In this document: one piece after another, positions 9,820 through 19,521 of the stretch
How the letters are laid out: each line of letters opens with the position of its first letter
Position numbering within the stretch: position 1 is the stretch's first letter
Assembly: GCA_963702535.1 (NCBI GenBank)
Contig: CAVPDG010000007.1
Coordinates: forward strand, 1-64,000
DNA: 64,000 bases
Reading direction: 5' to 3'
Source of the DNA: CAVPDG01 sp963702535
GTDB lineage: Bacteria > Chloroflexota > Anaerolineae > Anaerolineales > UBA4823
Translations under genes and position numbers: made by a program
The notes under the pieces: generated by a model
The model's database searches: none
Told to the model about the DNA's origin: nothing
The model's input: the letters and a program-made list of their open reading frames with translations, nothing else

Positions 9820-10681
9820 CTAGCCCTTGACGGCGCCAGCGGTGAGCCCCTGCACCAGGTATTTCTGGAAAAAGACGAACAAGATGACAACCGGGATGGT
9901 GACAAGGACGGAAGCCGCCATCACGTTAGGCCAGTTGAGGTAGAACTGCCCTACGAAGGACTGCAGGATGCCGGGCGGCAGGGTACGCATCTCCGGTTTG
10001 ACCATCAGCGTGGCAGCGTACAGGTATTCGTCCCAGGCGATGAGGAAGGTATATACGCCTGCGGCAATCAGACCCGGGGCGATCATGGGCAGAACTACAC
10101 GCGTCAGGGCGCCCATGCGGCTGCAGCCGTCGATCAGCGCTGCCTCTTCGATCTCTTTCGGGATGGTATCGAAGAAGCCCTTCAGAAATCCAGATGGCGA
10201 AGGGGATGGCAAAGGTGGTGTTCGCCAGGATGAGCGCCTCGTAGTGATTGAGCATCTTGAGGCGCATGAAGGTCAGGTACAGGGAGATGAGCAGCATACC
10301 CTGTGGGAACATCTGGGTGCTGAGGATGCCGATCATGGTGCCGTTGCTGCCGCGGAAGGGGTAGCGCGAGAAGGCATAGGCTGCCAGCGTGGCAACCACC
10401 AGGCAGAGCATGGTGGTGCCGATGGTGACGATCAGGCTGTTCTTGAAATAGACGGGGAAGAGGCTGCCACGCCCGTAGTCGCCGAAGATCACCGAGTTCA
10501 TCGTGCTGAGCGTGGGGTTCTTGGGGATCCATTGTGGCGGGATGATAAACAGGTCCTCGATGGGCTTGAAAGCAGACGAGATCATCCACAGGATGGGCAG
10601 GAAAGTGAAGATCAAAATTGCTACCAGGTATAGGTAGGAGAAGAACTTGGTCAGCCAACGCTTTTGATGAAGTGTAAGCAT
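9820..10681 (-). CDS. Sugar ABC transporter permease, MalG-type (one frameshift)
   Basis: Inner-membrane subunit of a CUT1 carbohydrate importer, about 288 residues and six predicted membrane segments. ATG at 10681 has GGAG nearby and overlaps the end of the partner permease. The coupling EAA loop reads EEAALIDGCSRMGALTRVVLPMIAPG across residues 190-215. The frame breaks near 10190, between PFAIWI and KGFFDTIPKEI, and the remainder reads to the stop at 9820. Works with the MalF-type permease and the lipoprotein at 11837. No ATPase is encoded in the locus; CUT1 systems often share one encoded elsewhere. Confidence 0.85.
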
Positions 10682-10683
10682 GA

Positions 10684-11619
10684 TCACAGCTCCAGTTTAG
10701 TGGTGCCGCCAATGATGCGCACGAAGACCACGCTGAAGATCAACATCGCCACCAGCCAGGTGGCGCCGATGGCAGCCCCCATGCCCATATCGAAAGCCTG
10801 GAAGGCGGTGCGGTAGATGCTGATTGCCAGGGTCGTTGTGGCGGTGATGGGACCGCCCTCGGTCATCGTCCAGATGGTGGTGAAGCTCTGGAAGGTCCAG
10901 ATGATGGAGATGAGCAGGTCGATCATGATGATGTAGCGCAGGTAGGGCAGGGTGATATAGCGGAAGCGTTGCAGGGCGGTAGCGCCGTCGATGACCGCCG
11001 CTTCGACGATATCGGTGGGGATGGTTTGCAGGGCAGCCAGTAGCACGATCATATGGAAGGGAAAGCCCTTCCATATGTTCGCCAGGATGACGGAGAAGAG
11101 GGCGGTTTGGGGATTGCCGATCCAGGCGATGAAGTTGGGGATGATCCCCAGGCTGTTGAGGATGTAGTTGAACATGCCGTACTGCTGGTTGAAGATCCAC
11201 TTCCACAATAGGGCGGAGACTACGGTCGGTACGACCCAGGGAGTGAGAAGCACGCCGCGGAACAGGTTGCGTGAGATGATGGACTGGTTGAGCACAATGG
11301 CTGTGATGAACCCCAACAGGAACTGCCCGGCAACCGAGCCAATGACGAAGATGATGGTGGTAACCCATACCTCCCAGTAAGCCGGGCTGGAGAGCAGCGT
11401 CTTGAAATTCTCCAAGCCGATCCACTGGACGCCCGCTCCCAGGTTTACCAGGCTGTACGAGGTAAAGCTCAGGTAGATGCCGCGGATGAGCGGGTACAGC
11501 ACCGTGAAAGTGAGGATGGCAAAGGTCGGAAGGAGGAGGAGGAGCGAAAATTGCGTATTGGTCAGGCGGAAGCCTTTGGAGCGCGGCCTGGAGGGTTCTA
11601 CGGCTTGATCAACAGTCAT
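10684..11619 (-). CDS. Sugar ABC transporter permease, MalF/UgpA-type
   Basis: Intact 311-residue permease with six membrane segments. The first is at about residues 25-48. The EAA motif (EAAVIDGATALQRFRYITLPYL) is near residue 205. GGAAAGG-like ribosome binding sequence lies 10 nt before ATG 11619. Four bases overlap with the next permease region, so translation is coupled. Forms the heterodimeric channel of the CUT1 importer with the MalG-type subunit. Specificity resides in the binding protein and is unknown. Confidence 0.9.
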   Translation of the reverse strand: MTVDQAVEPSRPRSKGFRLTNTQFSLLLLLPTFAILTFTVLYPLIRGIYLSFTSYSLVNLGAGVQWIGLENFKTLLSSPAYWEVWVTTIIFVIGSVAGQFLLGFITAIVLNQSIISRNLFRGVLLTPWVVPTVVSALLWKWIFNQQYGMFNYILNSLGIIPNFIAWIGNPQTALFSVILANIWKGFPFHMIVLLAALQTIPTDIVEAAVIDGATALQRFRYITLPYLRYIIMIDLLISIIWTFQSFTTIWTMTEGGPITATTTLAISIYRTAFQAFDMGMGAAIGATWLVAMLIFSVVFVRIIGGTTKLEL

Positions 11620-11716
11620 CTCGAGCGCACCTTTCCCGGGTGATTACCAGCAATGATGGACCCGGTGTTGGGATTGTAGGGATAACCTATTGGAAACCCC
11701 TACGCGTGGGCATTTC

Positions 11717-11773
11717 CAGGGGCGCGACATAGCGATGGTATGCGACGATTAGGATGCAACTGCCGCGCCCCTG
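11717..11773 (-). promoter_or_regulatory. Stem-loop between binding-protein and permease genes
   Basis: CAGGGGCGCG at 11717-11726 pairs with CGCGCCCCTG at 11764-11773 around a 37-nt loop that holds further short pairings. There is no U run. Such stems after binding-protein genes commonly protect the upstream message so that binding protein exceeds permease. That role is inferred from position only. The 218-bp gap 11620-11836 holds nothing else that I recognise. Confidence 0.6.
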
Positions 11774-11836
11774 TTAGGGATGGCGCATGCCCTTACGGGA
11801 AGGAGCAGCGCCACCCCTGCACAACGGCGTAACTTT

Positions 11837-13279
11837 CTACTCAGACTGCTTGTAGAGCACTTTCAGGTTTGCAGCCGCCTCGTCCAAGGCTTCCTTCGGG
11901 TCGCCGCCGGAGAGCGCTTTGCTCACGGCGATGGCGATGAAGTCAACCGCCTGGGCATACTGCGGGGTCTTGCTGATGCCATACAGCTTGGCGCCTGCTA
12001 AGCCTTCCTGGAAGGTCTTGGCATAGGCATCCTGGCTGTAGTAGGGATCTTCCAGGGCGGGTCCGTAGAGCGGGAAGAGGCTGGAGCCCTGGGCATAGTA
12101 GAGGGTGATGGCGGGATCGGTGCTCAGGAACTTGATGAAGTTGTAGGCTTCTTCAGGATACTCGCATTGGTTGAAGAGCACCAGGGTGTGGTGGTGGAAG
12201 ATGGACTTGTGATCGGCAGGGTTCGCCGGGTCGCCAACTGCCACGGGGTGCAGAGCGACAGCCATATCCTTATCCCATTCCTCGCCCTTGCCGCTGGTGA
12301 TGCGCAGCACGTCGCGGGCGTAAGAGCCGTCGGAGAAGCCGCCAGCCTGGTAGTTCGCCATCACGTTGTACTGGTCGCGGAAGGGGAAGCCGGCGGGCAT
12401 AATGCCCTCGTCAACCAGCTTCTTCATGAAGGACAGGGCAGCCACACCGGCTTCGTTGTTGATGATGACCTTGCCGTCCGCATCCAGAACGTCGCCGCCA
12501 AAGTTGAACAGCCAGGCGTTGAAGATGTTGGCGGTCAGCTCGGAGCGGTCGGTGGAGGTGACATAACCCCAGATCTTGTTGCCATTGGCGTCGGTGCCCA
12601 ATGCGGAGATCGCCTTGGCGGTCTCGTAGAACTCGTCCATGGTCTGCGGCAGCTTGGTGGGATCCAAACCGGCGTCGGTCATCAGTTTGGTGTTGTAGAA
12701 CAGCACGTCATGCACGGCGACCCAGGGCAAGCCCCAGGTGTGTGTCTCGCCGCCCGCGCCGGGGAAGGTGTAGGAGTCGACAACGCCTTCTACGTAGTTG
12801 GGCAGAATGTCGGCGGCTTTTTCCTCGAGCGGAGCGATGGCGCCGGAGTAGGCAAACTGACCGATCCACGGCGCAGCAACCTGGGCGATGCAGGGCGGGT
12901 TACCGGAGGCAGCCTCCAGCAGGAGCTGCTGGCGGGTGTTCTCCCAGGCGATGCCTTCGTATTCGATCTTGACGCCGGGGTTCTGCTTCTGGAATTCTTC
13001 CACCATGTAGTTGAACTGCTTGGCGGTGGATTCTTCCATACCGATCCAGCCGGCAAAGCGGACGACCTTCTCCTCTTCGACGGGCGGCGGCGGTGTGGCG
13101 GTGATGACTTTCGTCTCACCTTCGACCTCGACAACGACGGTCTCAACGACCTTTTCGCCGGGGACGACGACAGTCTGGACGACGGTTTGCGGAGCGCAGG
13201 CTGCGAGGACCAGCGAGAGGATGATCAGCAGTCCGGCAACGGCAAACAAGTTTTTACGTACGTTCATTGTCATTCTCAT
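11837..13279 (-). CDS. Sugar ABC transporter substrate-binding lipoprotein (CUT1)
   Basis: Extracellular solute-binding protein family 1. The N-terminus has a basic stretch (MNVRKN), a hydrophobic core and the lipobox LVLAAC, then a Val/Glu/Thr/Pro linker (VITATPPPPVEEE) typical of Chloroflexota lipoproteins. The mature domain starts near VVRFAGWIGMEES and contains the family segments LLLEAASGNPPCIAQVA and DEFYETAKAISALG. Start is uncertain: ATGs at 13279, 13273 and 13267 all precede the signal peptide without a good ribosome binding site, while a strong AAGGAGGTGAG lies further up near 13352-13362 with a GTG at 13354. An indel in the leader region would explain this. Transcribed upstream of its two permeases. 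Confidence 0.88.
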   Translation of the reverse strand: MRMTMNVRKNLFAVAGLLIILSLVLAACAPQTVVQTVVVPGEKVVETVVVEVEGETKVITATPPPPVEEEKVVRFAGWIGMEESTAKQFNYMVEEFQKQNPGVKIEYEGIAWENTRQQLLLEAASGNPPCIAQVAAPWIGQFAYSGAIAPLEEKAADILPNYVEGVVDSYTFPGAGGETHTWGLPWVAVHDVLFYNTKLMTDAGLDPTKLPQTMDEFYETAKAISALGTDANGNKIWGYVTSTDRSELTANIFNAWLFNFGGDVLDADGKVIINNEAGVAALSFMKKLVDEGIMPAGFPFRDQYNVMANYQAGGFSDGSYARDVLRITSGKGEEWDKDMAVALHPVAVGDPANPADHKSIFHHHTLVLFNQCEYPEEAYNFIKFLSTDPAITLYYAQGSSLFPLYGPALEDPYYSQDAYAKTFQEGLAGAKLYGISKTPQYAQAVDFIAIAVSKALSGGDPKEALDEAAANLKVLYKQSE

Positions 13280-13430
13280 CTTTAAAAGAATTTGACGATC
13301 GAATTGGGTTCCGTAGAACTGTGGGATTCTTGTAACCGTTTTTGCAGTACTCACCTCCTTGTTTTCGGTTGCGGGTTACCGGCATCGATCCAGCAGAAAA
13401 CATCCGGTCTCCCTCGGGTACCAGCATCAA

Positions 13431-14471
13431 TTATTTGCCGGCGGCATCGATCAGGCGGGCTCCATTGTTACAAAGAACATCTGCGACATCGGCGGGGCTC
13501 AAGCCGACCGCCTCGGCTGCGCGGCGGAAAGCCAGCAGCATCTCGTAGAGGAAAAAGGATAGCTGCTCGCCTTCTAACTGGCTCACATTACGCATGTGGG
13601 GATCGTCCGAGATATCACCGTACAAGCCGGGCGGCACAAGGTTGATGTACGAGCCATTCTCGCAGATGCGGCGCATGCGCATGCGCACGATAGGCAGGTC
13701 GCTGCCGAAGAGCACGCGGCGGGCGCCGAAGGCGCGCAGGGCGCCTTCGATGACTACGGCGCTGGTGTTGGCGCTGAAGTCGAAGAGCATGCTCCGGCTG
13801 GCTTGCAGGACCTCGAAGGCGTCGCCGATGTCTTCGGGGCAGTCGGCGCGCCCGATGTGGGCGATCACCAACTGGATATTGGGGTAGCGCTGCTCGATCT
13901 CCAGCATCTGCTGCAGGTTGAGCGGGTCTTTCAGGCGGGCAGGGCGTGGGATGTGCAGGATGACGATCCAGCCATACCGGTCGGCGACCTCCAGGTGGGC
14001 AGGCGGCAGGAAATCGTAGATCTGGATATCTTGCGAGGGGATGTGCAGCGGCGCCCAGTTCAGGTAGGGCTTCAAGCCCAAGAAGCCGCCACTGAGCACA
14101 CGCTGCTCCAGCTCTGCTGCCGTCCACTCGGGATTGGTCACCATCAGGCTGGGAAAGCCTGACTGGAGAGCGCTGTGGCTGGCGTAGGCGTTGGTCTTCT
14201 CCATATCGGCGTTCCGCTCAGGCCAGCCAAAGATAAGCGGGGTTACTTCCTGCTGCGGCAGGAGAAGGCGGTAGGTTTCCAGCAGGTCTTCGATGGCGTT
14301 GTCTTCTGCCACGAGGCGCGGCCAGTTCTGGCCACGCGTGCCAGCGGGCATGGGCACACGGAAAGCCTTGAGCCAGACGTGGGTGTGAATATCCACCATC
14401 TTGCTGGGCAAGAAGCCAGCCAGGTGCTCCTGGTAAAAACGGCGGTCGACATCCTTGAGGGGAAATATCAA
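13431..14471 (-). CDS. Amidohydrolase-2 family metal-dependent hydrolase
   Basis: TIM-barrel hydrolase of the amidohydrolase-2 (PF04909-like) family, 346 residues. Metal and active-site landmarks are KMVDIHTHVW near residue 24, VILHIPRPAR, LVIAHIGRADCP and VLFGSDLPIVRMRM. The start is TTG at 14471, eight nt after GAGGAG, and it overlaps the aldolase stop as TTGA, so the two are translationally coupled. Family members hydrolyse lactones or decarboxylate small acids. In this sugar locus a lactonase step after an aldose dehydrogenase is plausible, but this is inference. Confidence 0.78.
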   Translation of the reverse strand: MIFPLKDVDRRFYQEHLAGFLPSKMVDIHTHVWLKAFRVPMPAGTRGQNWPRLVAEDNAIEDLLETYRLLLPQQEVTPLIFGWPERNADMEKTNAYASHSALQSGFPSLMVTNPEWTAAELEQRVLSGGFLGLKPYLNWAPLHIPSQDIQIYDFLPPAHLEVADRYGWIVILHIPRPARLKDPLNLQQMLEIEQRYPNIQLVIAHIGRADCPEDIGDAFEVLQASRSMLFDFSANTSAVVIEGALRAFGARRVLFGSDLPIVRMRMRRICENGSYINLVPPGLYGDISDDPHMRNVSQLEGEQLSFFLYEMLLAFRRAAEAVGLSPADVADVLCNNGARLIDAAGK

Positions 14472-15304
14472 GGAAACTCTCCTCTCGAAAAGTTATAAGA
14501 CTTGTATTCTGCGGCTGCGTCGGCGGGCTTGGCAAGCCCCTGGACGACAGCCTTGAGCCCGCGCAGGAAGGCGGTGGGATCGTCTGCCTGGATGACGTTG
14601 CGCCCAAAGACCACGCCACGCGCGCCGGCTTTCACGGCTTTGTACGCCAACTCGAGGGCGTCGATTGGGCGGGGGGTCTTTTCAGCCCCCAGGGCAAATA
14701 TGGGGATGGGTGAGCCTTCCACCACCTCGGCAAAGCGCTCGCCAGTGTAGAAGGTTTTGATGGCGTCCGCCCCTAGCTCGCAGGTGATGCGGCACATCCT
14801 GCGGATGTAGTCGTGGAACTCGGCGGGGCGGGCGCGCAGCCCACCGACGGGGAAGACCTCGCCCATCATGGGCACGCCCATGTGCGTGGCTTCTTCCGCA
14901 AGCGCGGAGAAGACGCTCACATTCTGGGCTTCATGGGCTTCATCGCCGGTCTGTAATACCAGGGATGCCATAACCACTTCGGCGCCGGCAGCAACGCCTG
15001 TGGCGACAGAGATGGCTTTCGTGGTGTACGCCTGGGTGTACTCCCAGGGCTCGCAGTGGATGGTGTTCCAGTTGAGACGGGTGATGAAGGTGGGGCTGCC
15101 TTTGCCGATGAAGAGGTTGCCGGTGAAGCGCACCATTTGCGAGGTGAGCAGTACGGCATCCGCTTCTTTGAGGCGCTCGGCAGCAACGGTGTATTTCTCC
15201 AGCCCTTCCATGGGACCAAAAGTCTGGCCGTGATCCATGGCGACGACGACGGAGTTCTTGCCTTCTGGGAATAGCTTACTGAGTCGTATTTCTTTTCCGT
15301 TCAT
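14468..15304 (-). CDS. Class I aldolase, FbaB/DhnA/LsrF type, paralogue 1
   Basis: DeoC/LacD/FbaB-family Schiff-base aldolase, 278 residues. ATG at 15304 has AGGAGA seven nt upstream. RLSKLFPEGKNSVVVAMDHG is the family N-terminus. Lys in GADAIKTFYTGERF is the expected Schiff-base residue. FALGAEKTP and GARGVVFGRNV form the phosphate-binding end. It overlaps the amidohydrolase by four bases. The likely role is retro-aldol cleavage of the phosphorylated ketose from the isomerase-kinase steps. LsrF-type thiolases and sulfofructose-phosphate aldolases share this fold, so the substrate is open. A paralogue lies at 49000. Confidence 0.82.
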   Translation of the reverse strand: MNGKEIRLSKLFPEGKNSVVVAMDHGQTFGPMEGLEKYTVAAERLKEADAVLLTSQMVRFTGNLFIGKGSPTFITRLNWNTIHCEPWEYTQAYTTKAISVATGVAAGAEVVMASLVLQTGDEAHEAQNVSVFSALAEEATHMGVPMMGEVFPVGGLRARPAEFHDYIRRMCRITCELGADAIKTFYTGERFAEVVEGSPIPIFALGAEKTPRPIDALELAYKAVKAGARGVVFGRNVIQADDPTAFLRGLKAVVQGLAKPADAAAEYKSYNFSRGEFP

Positions 15305-15405
15305 TGGATCTCCTGATGATTTATGTGCAGATTCTGCATAGCACCGCATCCCTTACCCCCTGCCCTCGAGACTCGCTGGGGCAAGGGAGAAGGGAATGGG
15401 GTAGG

Positions 15406-16762
15406 CTACTTCGGTGAGAGCACCTGGACGATCTCTTCGAAGACTTCCATGACCTTTTCTGCCTGGGCGTCGGTAATCACCAGGGGCGGCTTGATCTTGA
15501 CCACGTTGCCCATGCCGGCGTACTTGGAGTTGCCGAAGAGCACGCCGCGCTGGATGCCCTCTTTCTCGAACTGGTAGGCTTCCTTGCGAGCGGGAGCTTT
15601 GGTCTTCTTATCGTAGACCAGCTCGATGCCGAGCATCAAGCCGGGACCGCGAATGTCGCCGATGAGCTCGTACTTATCCTTCATCTCGGTCAGCTTCTCG
15701 GTGAAGTAAGCGCCGACCTTCTGCGCTCGCTCCAACAAGCCCTCTTCCTGAAGGACTTTTATGGTGGCGATGGATGCGACCAGGGAGACGGGGAAGTGGG
15801 CGAAGGTGAAGGAGTGGTCGGCGGCTTTGAAGCCTTTCAGCCCGTCACGCGAGAGGTGCCCGGCGATGGGGAAACCGCCGCCGAGGGCTTTGCCGAAGCA
15901 CATGATATCTGGCACGGTATCATAGAGCTCGGAGGCAAACATGGTGCCCATGCGCCCGAAGCCGGTTTGCACCTCGTCCCAGATAAGCAGCATGTCGTAC
16001 CGGTCGCACATCTCGCGGATCGCCTGGTGGTAAGCCTTGGGGAAGTTGATCATACCGCCGCTGGCTTGCATCGAACTCCATGATCATGGCGATGGGCTGC
16101 CCGTCCATGGCGTTCTCGATGTGCTTGCCCATCATCTTGACGCAGAAGACGTCGCATTCGGGGTAAGTGCGCTCGTAGGGGCAGCGGTAGCAGTAGCCCT
16201 GCGGGACGCGCACAACATTGCCGCTGTAATTCTGGAAGGGCCAGGGATGGGGGTAGCTGAGGCTCATGCCCGCCAGCGTGCGCCCGGAGAAGGAATCCCA
16301 GGGTGCGACGAAGTACTTGCGCTCCGGGTACTCGCGCATGGCGAGCTTCATGGCGCCTTCGATGGCATTGGAGGCGTGCAGGCAGTAGTTGACGCGCTTG
16401 AGGTTGCCCGGGGGCGATCTCCGCCAACATGCGGGATAGCACCAGGCGGGGCATGGTCTCGAAGCTGGTGCGCACGTGGGTGAAGTAGTTGAGCTGCTCC
16501 TTGACGGCTGCCATCACCTTGGGGTGGCAGGCGCCAACGTTGAGGCTCCAGGCTTGCGAGGTGCAGTCGATGTACTCGCGGCCCTTCTGGTCCCAGAAGG
16601 AGGCGCCCGCGCCTTGGCGATCTGGATGGGCATCTCGCCGCCCACGGAGCCGCTGAGCAGGGCTTTCCGACCGGCTGCCATCTGCTCTTCGGAGGGGTTC
16701 TCGTACATGGCGCGCACCCAGGAAACATCTACATCTTTGGTAACGTCTTCGTACTCTAGCAT
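15406..16762 (-). CDS. Class III PLP aminotransferase (three frameshifts)
   Basis: Fold-type I aminotransferase of the acetylornithine/GABA group. ATG at 16762 has AAGGAG upstream (a GTG at 16768 is in frame). Pieces in order are an N-terminal segment to QIAK, a break near 16610, SFWDQKGREYIDCTSQAWSL, a break near 16408 in a G run, NLKRVNYCLHASNAIEGAMK, a break near 16072, then LLIWDEVQTGFGRMG and FGKALGGGFPIAG with the PLP lysine. The insertion YCYRCPYERTYPECDVFC has four Cys, as in some archaeal-type class III enzymes. It may move an amino group to or from an aldehyde produced by the adjacent dehydrogenase. Three breaks in one gene make true decay possible. Confidence 0.78.
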
Positions 16763-16793
16763 GATCACTTACTCCTTGATTGGATGGATATGA

Positions 16794-17816
16794 TTACGGT
16801 TCAACCACCACTTTGATGGCTTCGGGGTTGCGGGTAGCTAAGAAGCCCTGGGCGGTGTCCCCCAGGCTGAAGATATCCGAGACCAGGTCGCCCATGCGCA
16901 ACTGGGGTAATAAGCTGACGGCGTTCTGGTAATCCTGGATGGTGCAGTCGATGGAGCCGTGGATGTGCAGCTCGCGGTAGTGCACGTCGTTGAGCTGCAT
17001 GTTGAGCGTGGAGCCTTTGAGATAGCCGCTGAAGAAGAGCAGCGAGCCGCCGGCGCGCACCAGGTCGAAGGTCTGCTCGGTGGCAGGGACGCTGGCGGTG
17101 GCGACGATGACGCGGTCAAAGGCATAGCCGAAGCGGCTCTTGAGGTCGACGACGGTGGGGTCCACAGCTTCGACGGCGCCCAGGTCGAGCGCCATCTCGC
17201 GCCGGCGGGGGAGCAGCTCGCTGCTGGTGACGCGCGCGCCCATCAGGCGGGCGAGCTGGATGAAGGTGGCGCCGATGGGTCCGCCGCCGACGACAAGCAC
17301 CTGGTCGCCGATCTCGATGCCCACCTGGCGCAGGCCGTGCAGGCAGCAACCCACAAGCTCCGCCAGGGCGGCGGCGCGGGGGCTGGCGCCGGCGGGCAGC
17401 TTGACGGCGCCGCCCACCTGCACCATCTGGGCAGGGATGTACATATATTCAGCCATTGCGCCGTGCACGTTGCAGCCGATGACCTTGGCGGTGGCGCAGA
17501 TGTTATCCTGCCCGTGCGAGCAGGGATAGCAGTGCATGCAGGGGATGATGGGAGCGATGCCCACCAGGTCGCCGGGCTTGTAATCGCTGAGATCGGCGCC
17601 CACCGCCACCACCTCGCCGCAGACCTCGTGCCCCAGGATGACCGGGTTGATGTAGCGGGACGAGGGACCGTTGAAGTACATGCGCTGGTCCGAGCCGCAG
17701 ATGCCGCAGGTGAGCACGCGGATCAGAAGCCCTTGCAATTCCATCTCCGGCAGAGCAAAGCGCTCGATGCGGATATCTTCCTTGCCGTACAGTAATGCTG
17801 CTTGCGTGTCTTTCAT
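16794..17816 (-). CDS. Zinc-dependent medium-chain alcohol dehydrogenase
   Basis: Intact 340-residue MDR enzyme. GICGSDQ holds the catalytic-zinc Cys, GHEVCGEVV the His-Glu pair, and CMHCYPCSHGQDNIC the four structural-zinc cysteines. VLVVGGGPIGATFIQLA is the nucleotide fold. ATG at 17816 has GAGGAG upstream. The sorbitol/threonine dehydrogenase subgroup fits best, so oxidation of a polyol or secondary alcohol is likely. It lies between the aminotransferase and the SIS-domain gene in the same direction. Confidence 0.9.
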   Translation of the reverse strand: MKDTQAALLYGKEDIRIERFALPEMELQGLLIRVLTCGICGSDQRMYFNGPSSRYINPVILGHEVCGEVVAVGADLSDYKPGDLVGIAPIIPCMHCYPCSHGQDNICATAKVIGCNVHGAMAEYMYIPAQMVQVGGAVKLPAGASPRAAALAELVGCCLHGLRQVGIEIGDQVLVVGGGPIGATFIQLARLMGARVTSSELLPRRREMALDLGAVEAVDPTVVDLKSRFGYAFDRVIVATASVPATEQTFDLVRAGGSLLFFSGYLKGSTLNMQLNDVHYRELHIHGSIDCTIQDYQNAVSLLPQLRMGDLVSDIFSLGDTAQGFLATRNPEAIKVVVEP

Positions 17817-17897
17817 GTGCTGTCTCCTCGTAATTCGCAGTAAGCTGTCAGCGATCAGCGAACAGCTTCCAGATAAGATATAGGGTGAATACCCTTC

Positions 17898-18542
17898 TCA
17901 GGCGCCTGCCTGAGGTTTTTGACTGGTGAGCACTTCGCCAACGGCGCCGCCGGGGTGCGTGACGCCGAACTGCTTGGGGTCGAAGCCCTTCTCAGCGATG
18001 ACCACGGCGCACAGGGCGTCGCACATGGCGGAGAAGGCGACGGTGCTGGTTGTGGCGAGGTAGCCGCCCAGCTCGTACTCCTGCAGGCTGGGGATGGGCA
18101 GGATATGCCCGCAGGCGCGCGCCAGGGTGGATGCGGTGTTGTTGACAAAAGCTACCGTGCTGGCGCCGCGCCCGTTGGCGATGATGACCATCTGGTTGAC
18201 CTCTTTGCTCTCGCCGCCGCGCGACATGGCGACGAGCACATCGCCGGGCTGGATGACCAGCGTGTGCCCGTGCAGCCCGTCCTGGGTGGAGAGGAACATC
18301 GAGCGCCCGCCGGAGCAGGTGAGGATGTGGGCGAAGCGCTCCGCCACGGCAGCGGAGGTGCCTACCGCGGTGGTCCAAACCACGCCGGGGCAATCGCAAA
18401 GCAGGCGGGCAACCTGGGAGAACGGCTCGCCGAGCTGGTCTTGCAGCGCTTGCAGGGTCTCGACCTCTTGCTGGATGATCTGCTTGCCGGCGAGGATGGC
18501 TTGGGAGGGTGGCAAAGTTGGCATCAGGGTTCCTATTCTCAA
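17898..18542 (-). CDS. SIS-domain phosphosugar protein (KpsF/GmhA-like)
   Basis: 214 residues, one sugar-isomerase (SIS) domain: TTAVGTSAAVAERFAHIL, VLVAMSRGGESKEVNQM (the Ser-rich phosphosugar loop) and FDPKQFGVTHPGGAVGEVL, which resembles the end of the arabinose-5-phosphate isomerase SIS domain; no CBS domains follow. TTG at 18542 overlaps the DeoR stop as TTGA, and an ATG at 18524 with AGGA is an alternative start. It may isomerise a phosphosugar of the pathway or sense one. Confidence 0.85.
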   Translation of the reverse strand: MRIGTLMPTLPPSQAILAGKQIIQQEVETLQALQDQLGEPFSQVARLLCDCPGVVWTTAVGTSAAVAERFAHILTCSGGRSMFLSTQDGLHGHTLVIQPGDVLVAMSRGGESKEVNQMVIIANGRGASTVAFVNNTASTLARACGHILPIPSLQEYELGGYLATTSTVAFSAMCDALCAVVIAEKGFDPKQFGVTHPGGAVGEVLTSQKPQAGA

Positions 18543-19310
18543 ACCAGGATCACTTCAATCCCCAGGTCGCGCAGGGCGGCGACGAAATCTGGGGGGGCAT
18601 CGCTATCGGTGATGAGCTTGTCTATGCCGCTGACGGGCATGATGGTCGCCAGCCCGATGCCGCCGATCTTGCTCGAATCGGAGACGACGATGACCTCGGT
18701 AGCAGCCTGGACCATGGCGCGATCGACCTCGGCCTCCAGGACGTTGGCGGTAGTGAAGCCGTGGGAGAGGGTCATGCCGTCGGTGCCGAGGAACATCTTG
18801 TCGACATGCAGCCCTTTGAGCTGATCGACGGTTTGCGGACCGACCAGGACTTCGTAGGCGTGGACGTAAATGCCGCCGAGCAGGATGAGGTGCACGCCAG
18901 GCCACTGACCGAACAGGCGCACGACGGGCAGGTGGGCGGTGACAACGGTGATGTTGCCGGAGGTGAGCAGCTCCTTATCCAGGAAGTGAGCGATCTGCAA
19001 TGGCGTGGTGCCCGAGTTCGATGATCACCCTTTCGTCGCGGCGGATCATCGCAGCGGCGGCGCGCCCGATGCGCTCCTTCTTCTCCCGCTCGGCGTCCAG
19101 GTACAGTGCCAGGGGGGTGGCGCTTTCCAGCGTGACCGCCCCACCATGCACGCGCTTCAGCAGCCCTTGCTCCTCCATGATCTGCAGATCACGGCGGATG
19201 GAGACTTCTGAAACACCCATATGCGTACTCAGGTCGGCAACGCGCACGGTGCGGTTGCGGCTCAGCTCATCCAGGATGGCAGAGCGGCGCTTATTGGTGA
19301 GGGCAGCCAT
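18539..19310 (-). CDS. DeoR-family transcriptional repressor, paralogue 1 (one frameshift)
   Basis: N-terminal DeoR helix-turn-helix (LSTHMGVSEVSIRRDLQIM, residues 27-45, then GLLKRVHGGA) and C-terminal phosphosugar-sensing domain (LGGIYVHAYEVLVGP, VDKMFLGTDGMTLSHG). The frame breaks near 19020, where VIIE should run into SGTTPLQIAHFLDKE. First gene of the long minus-strand locus, overlapping the SIS gene by four bases. A strong promoter (19394-19422) and repeated CGAATG elements (19339-19367) lie upstream, so autoregulation is likely. Confidence 0.88.
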
Positions 19311-19338
19311 GGCTTGGGCGATTATCCTGAAAACCGAT

Positions 19339-19367
19339 CGAATGCAATTGAATATTTACGAATGAAA
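19339..19367. promoter_or_regulatory. Candidate DeoR operator: two CGAATG repeats 20 bp apart
   Basis: TCGAATGCAA and ACGAATGAAA begin with the same CGAATG at 19339 and 19359, a 20-bp step or two helical turns, as expected for repeated DeoR-family half-sites. The second lies within TTTACGAATGAAA (19355-19367), which recurs exactly at 37183-37195 upstream of the second locus. It lies just downstream of the predicted transcription start of the minus-strand operon. Confidence 0.55.
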
Positions 19368-19393
19368 CATTTTCAGGTTATTAATCTCGAAAT

Positions 19394-19422
19394 ATTGTAC
19401 AATTATTCACCATTTCTGTCAA
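19394..19422 (-). promoter_or_regulatory. Promoter of the left carbohydrate operon
   Basis: On the minus strand TTGACA (19417-19422), a 17-bp spacer and TACAAT (19394-19399), a near-consensus vegetative promoter. It lies about 84 bp before the DeoR start at 19310. Operator-like repeats are immediately downstream. Confidence 0.75.
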
Positions 19423-19521
19423 TGCGGCTTTCATTAGAAACAAAAACTGTTTTCGTTTGGTGCGTTAAAAAAATTCAATTGAATGTGAGCGAGTAAGAGA
19501 TGTTCTTGTTCGATTCGTTGA